Below, one piece after another: positions 16,379-23,344 of a stretch of DNA of 64,000 nt. Position numbers and translations under genes: made by a program. Position 1 is the stretch's first letter. The number at the start of each line of letters is the position of its first letter. Below the pieces are notes generated by a model. That model saw only the letters and a program-made list of their open reading frames with translations. It was not told the origin of the DNA and searched no databases. The DNA comes from Botryobacter ruber (GTDB taxonomy: Bacteria > Bacteroidota > Bacteroidia > Cytophagales > Hymenobacteraceae), in NCBI RefSeq assembly GCF_003347595.2, contig NZ_QCZK02000038.1:104354-168353 (forward strand), in the 5' to 3' direction.

Positions 16379-17788
16379 ATGGCAAGTTCAATTAAAACAG
16401 CACCCGACGAGTTTCGCGATCATATCTCGACTGTAGATAAGGAAGGGAAACGGGTCTGGGTGTATCCAAAGAAACCGAAAGGCAAACTTTACAACTACCG
16501 AAAGTTGGTGAGTTATGGCCTGCTGGCATTATTATTTGCCGGTCCATTTATTAAAATAAACGGCCTACCGCTGCTCATGCTCAATGTGGTGGAGCGGAAG
16601 TTTGTGATCTTCGGCGTGCTGTTCTGGCCGCAGGACTTTTTTATCCTGGTGCTGGCCTTTCTGGCGCTGGTGGTGTTTATCATCCTCTTCACGGTGGTGT
16701 ACGGGCGCCTGTTCTGTGGCTGGGTTTGTCCACAAACCATATTCCTGGAAATGGTGTTCCGCCGCATCGAGTACCTGATAGAAGGCGACTATACCAAACA
16801 GAAGGCGCTGAACAAGATGGAGTGGAATACGGAGAAGATCCTGAAGAAAGGCGCAAAAACCGCTATTTTCCTGATGATATCGTTTCTGATTGCCAACACC
16901 TTTTTGGCTTATATTATCGGCATAGATGCGCTGAAGGAAGTTGTGACCGATAATCCTGCCAATCACCTGGTTGGGCTGGGAGCGCTGGTAGCATTTACGG
17001 GCGTTTTTTACTGGGTGTTTGCTTATTTCAGGGAGCAGGTTTGCACCATTGTATGCCCCTATGGCCGCCTGCAGGGCGTGATGCTCGACAAGAAAAGCCT
17101 GACGGTTGCTTACGACTATGGTCGCGGCGAGCCTCGTGGTAAACTCCGAAAAGGGCAGGAGCGCACCATCGGCGACTGTATCGACTGCAACCAATGTGTG
17201 CAGGTTTGTCCGACCGGGATCGACATCCGCAACGGAGCGCAGCAGCTGGAGTGTATCAACTGCACCGCCTGCATCGATGCTTGTAACGACATCATGCGCA
17301 TGATTGATAAGCCCGAAGGCCTGATCCGCTACGATTCGGAAGAGGCGATTGCCGACGGTAAACAGTGGAAGTTGTTTACGCCCCGCGTGATGGGCTACAC
17401 CGGTGTACTGGCGCTGTTGTTAGCAGCTTCGTCTACACTTTTGTTACTACGCGACGATGCGGAGGCAACCATCCTGCGCACACCGGGCCAGTTGTACCAG
17501 AAAACAGAGCAGGGAACGATAAAGAACCTGTACAACATCTCGGTCATCAACAAAACAAACGAAGAGATGCCGCTTACCCTGAAGCTGCTCTCCGGAGAAG
17601 GTTCGGTACAGGTGGTTGGAAGCGAGCTGGTGTTACCAGCCCAGGGAATAACAGAAGGCGTTTTCTTCACCGAGATACCGAAAGACCAGCTGAAAGGCAT
17701 GAATTCGGAAATCGAGATCGGTGTTTTTCACGGCGATGAACTGATTACGACACAAGACACCAAGTTCCTGGCCCCAGCCAGCCCGTAG
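16379..17788 (+). CDS. ccoG: cbb3 oxidase accessory protein CcoG (FixG/RdxA)
   Basis: 469 aa, full length. The N-terminal half has several transmembrane helices and the CGWVCPQTIFLEMVFRR motif. Two ferredoxin-like [4Fe-4S] motifs follow: CIDCNQCVQVCP (267-278) and CINCTACIDAC (292-302). A final helix (about 340-358) precedes a C-terminal Ig-like FixG_C domain. Family role: membrane copper reductase supporting CuB assembly in cbb3 oxidase. It is preceded by an AT-rich inverted repeat and followed by a tandem repeat and ccoH. Confidence 0.95.
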   Translation: MASSIKTAPDEFRDHISTVDKEGKRVWVYPKKPKGKLYNYRKLVSYGLLALLFAGPFIKINGLPLLMLNVVERKFVIFGVLFWPQDFFILVLAFLALVVFIILFTVVYGRLFCGWVCPQTIFLEMVFRRIEYLIEGDYTKQKALNKMEWNTEKILKKGAKTAIFLMISFLIANTFLAYIIGIDALKEVVTDNPANHLVGLGALVAFTGVFYWVFAYFREQVCTIVCPYGRLQGVMLDKKSLTVAYDYGRGEPRGKLRKGQERTIGDCIDCNQCVQVCPTGIDIRNGAQQLECINCTACIDACNDIMRMIDKPEGLIRYDSEEAIADGKQWKLFTPRVMGYTGVLALLLAASSTLLLLRDDAEATILRTPGQLYQKTEQGTIKNLYNISVINKTNEEMPLTLKLLSGEGSVQVVGSELVLPAQGITEGVFFTEIPKDQLKGMNSEIEIGVFHGDELITTQDTKFLAPASP

Positions 17789-17789
17789 G

Positions 17790-17898
17790 GGTAGGGCTTG
17801 CCCCTACCCAAAAGCAGGGAAAAGTTCCGAAAAAGCAGGGCTTGCCCCTACCCAAAAAGCAGGGAAGAGTTCCGAAAAAGCAGGGCTTGCCCCTCACC
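17790..17898. repeat. Tandem repeat of 44-45 bp, about 2.4 copies
   Basis: Units begin with GGGCTTGCCCCTACCC at 17794, 17838 and 17883 (the last is truncated and changed to CCCCTCACC). Each full unit also contains AGCAGGGAA(A/G)AGTTCCGAAAAAGCA. It starts right after the ccoG stop. GGGGTAGGG with CCCCTACCC could form a hairpin. It fills most of the ccoG-ccoH gap. Confidence 0.85.
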
Positions 17899-17956
17899 AA
17901 TCAAACCAAACCAAAGTCTTACCTGGTAAGACAAACAAGAGCAAATAATTACAACC

Positions 17957-18433
17957 ATGGCAGCTATTAATAACAAGGATAAAAAAACGTTCACCTTCTG
18001 GCCTTATGCCATCGTAGCGGCTTTGCTGCTTTTTATGGGCTACATTGCCTATTTCGTGTACAAGGCAATGCGGCAGGATGTAGACCTGGTGAGCAAAGAC
18101 TACTATGAGCAGGAGATAAAGTACCAGGACCACATCAACACCGTTGACCGCACAAAAGCTGTCGGCGATGTGAAAGTAGAGTACAATGCAGCGGCGCAGA
18201 CAATCCTGTTGCAACTGCCGGAGAGCTTAAAAGGAGAGAACCTGAGCGGGAAGATAAACCTCTTCCGTCCTTCGGACGATAAGCTCGACCAGGAGTTGCC
18301 CCTGCAGCCGGGCCGCGACCTGAGCCAGCTGATAGAGGCGGAAAACCTGGAAAAAGGACTCTGGAAAGTGCGCATCAGTTTCAGTGCCGGCAACGAGAAA
18401 TATTATACAGAAGAATCCATCCTGATAAAATAG
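17957..18433 (+). CDS. ccoH: cbb3 oxidase assembly protein CcoH (FixH family)
   Basis: 158 aa. A single N-terminal transmembrane helix (about 15-35) is followed by the KAMRQDVDLVSKDYYEQEIKY signature of FixH and a beta-rich periplasmic domain. Family role: assembly or stability of cbb3 oxidase. The stop is 4 bp before the next gene's ATG, so the two are co-transcribed. Confidence 0.92.
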   Translation: MAAINNKDKKTFTFWPYAIVAALLLFMGYIAYFVYKAMRQDVDLVSKDYYEQEIKYQDHINTVDRTKAVGDVKVEYNAAAQTILLQLPESLKGENLSGKINLFRPSDDKLDQELPLQPGRDLSQLIEAENLEKGLWKVRISFSAGNEKYYTEESILIK

Positions 18434-18437
18434 AGCG

Positions 18438-19154
18438 ATGATCTGGGCAGGTTTTTTATTCGGAATTTTAGGAAGTTTTCATTGTGTGGGGATGTGCGGA
18501 CCCATCGCGATGGCCTTACCATTTGGCGGGAGCAGCGGCTGGCGTTATTACACCGGCCGGCTCCTGTACAATGGGGGGAGAATTACGACCTATGCCACCT
18601 TGGGCGCTCTTGCAGGCGCTTTCGGGCAGTCGCTGGAAATGGCTGGCCTGCAGCAGGTGGTATCTATTGTGTCGGGGGTGATGATACTTCTACTATTGGT
18701 TTTACCAGCTGCTCTTAAAGGGAAAGCTTCCAATGTATTGGGCACAGAAAAAGCTGTTGCCTGGGTGCGCCGCAGGTTAGGGTACTATTTCCAGAAAAAC
18801 TCGCTGGGCTCGCTGTTCATGGTGGGCCTGCTGAACGGGTTGCTGCCCTGTGGCTTTGTATACATTGCCCTGGCAGGCGCGATCAGTGCTCCGGGTGTAG
18901 GAGGGGCCATGCTGTACATGCTGCTGTTCGGGCTGGGTACATTTCCGCTCATGTACCTGGTTTCTTTATCGGGCAAGCTGGTGAGCCTGAAGCTGCGAAG
19001 CACATTTAACCGGCTGGTGCCGTATGTAGGCATGTGCCTGGCGGTGCTCTTCATCGTTCGTGGCCTTGGCCTGGGCATCCCGTATATCAGCCCGAAAGTG
19101 GTGCAAACCGAAACCCATACAACTGAAATGAGCTGCTGCACCAAACCAAAATAG
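18438..19154 (+). CDS. Sulfite exporter TauE/SafE family, UreH/DsbD-like membrane protein
   Basis: 238 aa with about six transmembrane helices. The opening GSFHCVGMCGPIAMALPF has the Cys-x3-Cys pair seen in the DsbD-like/UreH_2 family found beside ccoGH in many genomes. A second conserved block, GLLNGLLPCGFVYIALAGA, carries another Cys. Its constant genomic company suggests a role in metal or thiol handling during oxidase assembly, but the substrate is unknown. The C-terminus (SCCTKPK) has two more Cys. The repeat-rich gap that follows marks the end of the unit. Confidence 0.85.
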   Translation: MIWAGFLFGILGSFHCVGMCGPIAMALPFGGSSGWRYYTGRLLYNGGRITTYATLGALAGAFGQSLEMAGLQQVVSIVSGVMILLLLVLPAALKGKASNVLGTEKAVAWVRRRLGYYFQKNSLGSLFMVGLLNGLLPCGFVYIALAGAISAPGVGGAMLYMLLFGLGTFPLMYLVSLSGKLVSLKLRSTFNRLVPYVGMCLAVLFIVRGLGLGIPYISPKVVQTETHTTEMSCCTKPK

Positions 19155-19207
19155 CCGCTCCAATCCCGCTTTTCCTGTTTTTCCCGGTCTGCAGCCCGTA
19201 AAAGCGT

Positions 19208-19240
19208 TTTGCTGCAGGTGCCACCACTGCCTCTGCTCCT
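19208..19240 (-). repeat. Dispersed repeat, copy 7
   Basis: Reads TTTGCTGCAGGTGCCACCAC then TGCCTCTGCTCCT on the plus strand. It is followed by TTGTCTGAAC, a flank shared with copy 9, which suggests the repeat unit extends beyond the 31-bp core. Confidence 0.75.
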
Positions 19241-19390
19241 TTGTCTGAACTGTAATTTGTATGATTTTAATGATTCAACTGATTTAAAATGATGGAAAGC
19301 TATAAAAAGCTCCTCCCATCCACATGCATCACCACACATTTTCAATCCTGCAAATCAATCATATCACCTAAATCAAAGGTCAGAAATAGT

Positions 19391-19421
19391 ACTGCAGCTG
19401 CCTCCACAGCCACTGCTGCTG
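19391..19421 (-). repeat. Dispersed repeat, copy 8
   Basis: Reads ACTGCAGCTGCCTCCACAGC then CACTGCTGCTG on the plus strand, close to the core except for the TGCAGCTGCC variant. Confidence 0.75.
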
Positions 19422-19537
19422 TTTTCAAGAGCTGGATTGACTGTTGGCGTAAGTTAAAACAGTAAGCCTTTCTGCAGCTGCCATTTCTTTAGACTGGATT
19501 CAAATTACTACCTCAGGCTGTGCACTTCCTGCAGCAA

Positions 19538-19549
19538 TGACATTTGTCA
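19538..19549 (+). promoter_or_regulatory. Third TGAC-N4-GTCA site, before the universal stress gene
   Basis: The palindrome TGACATTTGTCA is followed by TTTTTA, as at the ccoI and ccoNO sites. Its centre is about 75 bp before the ATG. At the expected spacing there is TAACTAGC, only a weak match to TAnnTTTG. Confidence 0.6.
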
Positions 19550-19618
19550 TTTTTAAACCTGTATTATCTCAGTAACTAGCGCATTAAAACCGAGTACTGA
19601 AAAAGAAAAGAAAGAAAC

Positions 19619-20545
19619 ATGAGCAAAGCAAAAACAATTAACAGGATACTGGTCCCGCTGGAGTTAAACAGTACCGGGGAAAGTTTACTGACCTATGCCG
19701 GACACCTGGCGTTGGCTTGTGGGGCGGAACTGCTGCTGTTTCATGCCTGCAAATCAGCCGACCTGACCCATACCCAGCAAAGCCGCTGCATCCAGACTCT
19801 CCGTACCTTTGGCGAGCATGTGCTTAGGCGGGTGCAGAAGCCTGGTGGGGCAGCCGTTCCCTTCGATTGTGTGGTGCGCCCGGGTAAAATCAGCGACAGC
19901 ATCGAACGTGTGGCAGAAACATACGCTTCTGACCTGGTGGTGATGGAAGCCTATCCCTTGCCGGGAGAGGAGCACCGGGAGGGGCAGGAGAACCATGCCG
20001 CGGCTATCATGGAACTGGTTTCCTGCCCGGTGCTGGCCGTACCGGCTACTGCGCAGTTCATAAAGCCGGAACACCTGGTGTTTGCCACCGACTTTACCGA
20101 CCAGGACAAACTGGTGCTGCAGCAGCTTACCGGTTTTGCAAAACAGCTGAACGCGAAACTGACCCTGGTGCATCTCTATCCCAAAGAAGACAGGCCACAG
20201 CTTTGCAACATCAAAACAGCCATGCTGGCCCTGGAAAAGCAGCTCCAGGACACAAATGTCGATTTTAAACTGCTTGAGGAAGAGGACCTGCCGGAGGGTA
20301 TCAGCGATTTTGCAGAAGCCGTTTCCGCCGATATGCTGGTGCTCGGCACACAGGACAATTACCTGGTCACGCGCCTGTTCAGCAACAACTACATCAAAAC
20401 GCTGGCTTACCACACCCGCATCCCGTTGCTGGCTTACAGGCAAAATAAACTGAAACCTTGTTCGGGTTGCTGTGCTAACTGCGCCGGCAAACACCGGGAG
20501 CAGCAGCAGTTGCAGCAGCTGGAAATCAATAAGTTAAACAGCTGA
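19619..20545 (+). CDS. Tandem universal stress protein (UspA x2)
   Basis: 308 aa made of two Usp domains (about 8-145 and 150-275). The first starts with INRILVPLELNSTGESLLTYA and the second with EHLVFATDFTDQDKLVLQQL. The C-terminus adds CSGCCANC (281-288), a four-Cys cluster not found in standard UspA, then a Gln-rich tail. It is probably cytoplasmic. The shared TGAC-N4-GTCA site with the cbb3 genes suggests induction under low oxygen, matching the association of Usp proteins with energy stress in other bacteria (inference). It ends at a strong terminator. Confidence 0.88.
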   Translation: MSKAKTINRILVPLELNSTGESLLTYAGHLALACGAELLLFHACKSADLTHTQQSRCIQTLRTFGEHVLRRVQKPGGAAVPFDCVVRPGKISDSIERVAETYASDLVVMEAYPLPGEEHREGQENHAAAIMELVSCPVLAVPATAQFIKPEHLVFATDFTDQDKLVLQQLTGFAKQLNAKLTLVHLYPKEDRPQLCNIKTAMLALEKQLQDTNVDFKLLEEEDLPEGISDFAEAVSADMLVLGTQDNYLVTRLFSNNYIKTLAYHTRIPLLAYRQNKLKPCSGCCANCAGKHREQQQLQQLEINKLNS

Positions 20546-20576
20546 TTTTTTTTCAGGCACATAATCGCACCTTTCC

Positions 20577-20610
20577 AGCCTCATCAGTTCTTACTGGTGG
20601 GGCTTTTTTA
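20577..20610 (+). terminator. Intrinsic terminator after usp
   Basis: AGCCTCATCAGT (20577-20588) pairs along all 12 positions (two G-U pairs) with ACTGGTGGGGCT (20593-20604) around a 4-nt loop, followed by TTTTTT. Confidence 0.88.
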
Positions 20611-20693
20611 ATTGCAAACAACTTGGCAGCATTTTAAGTTAAAGGGAAAAGAAACGGGCTCTACCCCCCTGAAGTGACTGCTAACGCGCTTGT

Positions 20694-22034
20694 ATGAAAA
20701 AACTGAAAAGCCATCTAAAATTCGCTTATCAATTTATAGTCAGCAGCATTGGCTTTTATCCGACGCTGATCTCGGTGCTGTTTTTTCTGCTGGCGTTGGT
20801 CATCATTTATTTCGAGACCATTGGGCTGAGCGAGGTTTTTAAGGAAATCCTTCCTTTTTTCATCATCACCAATGGTTCTACAGCCCGCCTGGTGCTTAGC
20901 TCCATTACAACCGGCGTCATCTCGTTAATGGTTTTCAGTTTTACCATGGTGATGCTGGTGCTCAACCAGGCGAGCAGCAACTTTTCGCCCCGCGTCATTC
21001 CCGGACTGATAACCTATAAGTCGAACCAGAAAATTCTGGGGCTTTACCTGGGCACGCTCATCTATACGCTGGTGGTGATGGTGAACATCCGGTCCGAGTT
21101 TTACAGTGAGGAGCTTCCCGGCTTTGCCATTTTCCTGGCCATGTGCTTTACCATTTTCTGCCTTGGCTTTTTTGTGTATTTCATTCATTCCATCTCCCAG
21201 ACCATCCAGATCGACAATATCCTGGAAACTATTTACAAAGCTACCCGCCACGGGCTGCTGAAGGAGGAGGAAAAGAAACTGGATGGCTTTCCGGAGGAAT
21301 TTAATACGGCAGCCTGGGAAAAAGTGCTTAGCCCCCGTACCGGCTATTTGCAGAGTATTGATAATGTGCAGGTTGTAAGTCTGTGCAAAAAGTACGATGT
21401 GCTGCTGGAGTTTATACAGCCGCTGGGCAATTTTGTGATACAGGATACGCCCTTTCTGCGGGTTAGCAAGCCCCTGCCCGATATGGAAAAGTTTTGTAAT
21501 GAGTTGCTGGAGCATGTCAACTTTTACAAAGCAGAGATGATTAACACCAATTATCTTTATGGTTTTAAACAAATAACGGAAAGTGCCATAAAAGCCCTCA
21601 GCCCCAGTATCAACGATCCCGGAACAGCTGTGCGCGCCATCGACTACCTGACAGATCTGCTGGTGATCCGGATGCGGCTGATCGACGAGGAGATCCTGTT
21701 TGACAAAGAAAAGCAAGCCCGCGTACGGCTGGTAAGGGAGAATTTTGACGAGTTGTGCGCGCTGTGTTTAAGCCCGATCCGACTTTATGGCAAATCTGAT
21801 ATGATTATTGTGTTACGCTTGCTTTACCTGCTCCGGAACCTGCTCCTTAAAGTAGAAGCCTACCCGGACCGCAAGCCCGTCGTGTACAACCAACTGCTCC
21901 TGTTACTGCACGATGCCGACAGCCAGGTGCATAACCCCGGCGACCGTGAAAAGCTGAACGAACAGATTGTGACCCTCAATGAACTGAACGTGTTGTCGTA
22001 CCATTTGCCCTTGTTAACCCTGGAAAAGCGTTGA
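20694..22034 (+). CDS. DUF2254 predicted membrane protein
   Basis: 446 aa. Four transmembrane helices in the first 170 residues (about 15-40, 65-90, 115-130, 145-165) are followed by a long soluble domain. The STGVISLMVFSFTMVMLVLNQASSNFSPRVI-type block and the later ALSPSINDPGTAVRAIDYL segment are hallmarks of DUF2254. The function of the family is not established, though its architecture suggests a membrane sensor or transport component. It lies between the usp terminator and the K+ channel gene, in the same direction as both. Confidence 0.88.
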   Translation: MKKLKSHLKFAYQFIVSSIGFYPTLISVLFFLLALVIIYFETIGLSEVFKEILPFFIITNGSTARLVLSSITTGVISLMVFSFTMVMLVLNQASSNFSPRVIPGLITYKSNQKILGLYLGTLIYTLVVMVNIRSEFYSEELPGFAIFLAMCFTIFCLGFFVYFIHSISQTIQIDNILETIYKATRHGLLKEEEKKLDGFPEEFNTAAWEKVLSPRTGYLQSIDNVQVVSLCKKYDVLLEFIQPLGNFVIQDTPFLRVSKPLPDMEKFCNELLEHVNFYKAEMINTNYLYGFKQITESAIKALSPSINDPGTAVRAIDYLTDLLVIRMRLIDEEILFDKEKQARVRLVRENFDELCALCLSPIRLYGKSDMIIVLRLLYLLRNLLLKVEAYPDRKPVVYNQLLLLLHDADSQVHNPGDREKLNEQIVTLNELNVLSYHLPLLTLEKR

Positions 22035-22304
22035 GTTGATTTAAAAAGCTATTTTTACAGCTCGCTTCACCAATTATTCCATCATTATGTTGTGGCAGGC
22101 AATTAACGGAGGCACCATCCGCGAAAATTTAGGCATAAAAGTACCAGGGAGTAAAAAAACAGAATCAGCAACTGTCTGCCCAGCAAATTAAAACGCGACT
22201 CGGTGCAGGTGGTATCAACTTTTTAAATAAATTGATGTGACGAAACACCCGCAGAAATTGACCAAAAGGTGGTGCATCAGAAGCAGGACAGCATCGGAAC
22301 CAGC

Positions 22305-23135
22305 ATGGATAAACTAAGAAGAAAGCTTTACACGGTAATTTTTGAAGCAGAGACACCGGCAGGGAGGGCGTTCGATGTCGTATTGCTTATCCTGATTTTT
22401 GTTAGTGTGCTCACGGTGGTGCTGGAAAGCGTGGTATCGCTGCGGCGGAATTTTTATGACCAGTTTATTTTTATAGAGTGGGTTTTTACCATTTTGTTTA
22501 CCATCGAATACCTGCTCCGGATTTACAGCTCCCCCCGCCCCGTGAAATATATATTCTCCTTTTTCGGGCTTGTAGACCTGCTGGCCATTTTGCCTACCTA
22601 CATGAGCATCTTTATTTTAGGCTCGCAATATTTCCTGGTGGTCAGGGCTTTGCGCTTGCTCCGGGTAGCCCGTATTCTCAAACTGACCACCTTTATAGAC
22701 GAAGGGCAGGTGCTGTCGAATGCCTTACGGGCCAGTTTTCATAAGATAGTTGTTTTTATGGGCACCGTGCTGACGCTGGTGGTCATTGTCGGGTCGGTGA
22801 TGTATGTGATTGAGGGGGCCGCCAGCGGTTTTACCAGCATCCCGACCAGCATTTACTGGGCCATTGTCACCATCACGACGGTTGGGTACGGCGATATTTC
22901 GCCAGCTACGCCGGTGGGGCAGTTCCTGGCCAGTTTCCTGATGATTACAGGCTATGGCATTATTGCGGTGCCTACCGGTATTGTTACCGTAGAACTGTCG
23001 CAGGCAGACAGGCGCAGGATCACTACACGCGTCTGCCCCAACTGCCAGAAAGAAGGGCATGCCCTGGATGCCAACTATTGCAGCAACTGCGGCTTCCCCT
23101 TAAACAAAAGCCCCGAAGCAGCGATTCAAAGCTGA
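22305..23135 (+). CDS. Voltage-gated-type K+ channel with C-terminal zinc ribbon
   Basis: 276 aa from the ATG at 22305, preferred over the in-frame GTG at 22269. It has six transmembrane segments: S1 to S3 in the first 105 residues, an arginine-spaced S4 (RALRLLRVARILKL), then S5, the pore helix and S6. The selectivity filter TTVGYGD ends at 197, so potassium is the predicted ion. After S6 there is a zinc-ribbon-like module, CPNC (244-247) and CSNCG (259-263). Bacterial Kv-like channels often end soon after S6, so the zinc ribbon is a notable addition and may control gating or assembly (inference). Confidence 0.92.
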   Translation: MDKLRRKLYTVIFEAETPAGRAFDVVLLILIFVSVLTVVLESVVSLRRNFYDQFIFIEWVFTILFTIEYLLRIYSSPRPVKYIFSFFGLVDLLAILPTYMSIFILGSQYFLVVRALRLLRVARILKLTTFIDEGQVLSNALRASFHKIVVFMGTVLTLVVIVGSVMYVIEGAASGFTSIPTSIYWAIVTITTVGYGDISPATPVGQFLASFLMITGYGIIAVPTGIVTVELSQADRRRITTRVCPNCQKEGHALDANYCSNCGFPLNKSPEAAIQS

Positions 23136-23152
23136 AATACCCGGTTTTTTTA

Positions 23153-23184
23153 TCTGCTGCACCTGCCACCACAGCCACTGCTGC
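23153..23184 (-). repeat. Dispersed repeat, copy 9
   Basis: Exact core in minus orientation, beginning TCTGCTGCACCTGCCACCAC on the plus strand and followed by the TTTGTCTGAAC flank shared with copy 7. It lies downstream of the channel gene. Confidence 0.85.
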
Positions 23185-23271
23185 TTTGTCTGAACAGGAT
23201 GATACAGATTCCAATAGTCCACCGATTTTATTATGCAGGCATTAGCACATTAAAAATTAGCACATTAAATG

Positions 23272-23302
23272 CTACTGCTCCTGCCACCACAGCCACTGCT
23301 CC
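23272..23302 (-). repeat. Dispersed repeat, copy 10
   Basis: Second copy in the same 209-bp gap: CTACTGCTCCTGCCACCACA followed by GCCACTGCTCC on the plus strand. Only the TGCA of the outer part is altered. The gap lies between the convergent channel and kinase genes. Confidence 0.8.
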
Positions 23303-23344
23303 ATCTTGTTTAGCTCGGATAGCGCTGGGGAAGGAGTAGCAGAT

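Larger units (their letters stand above)
19155..19618. other. Repeat-containing gap before the universal stress gene
   Basis: 464 bp containing dispersed repeat copies 7 and 8 and, near its right end, the third TGAC-N4-GTCA site. No credible ORF or terminator was found. Confidence 0.55.

Noticed and set aside
17790..17898. Possible CRISPR array
   Set aside because: Units are contiguous tandem repeats with no unique spacers of constant length, and no cas genes are in the window.
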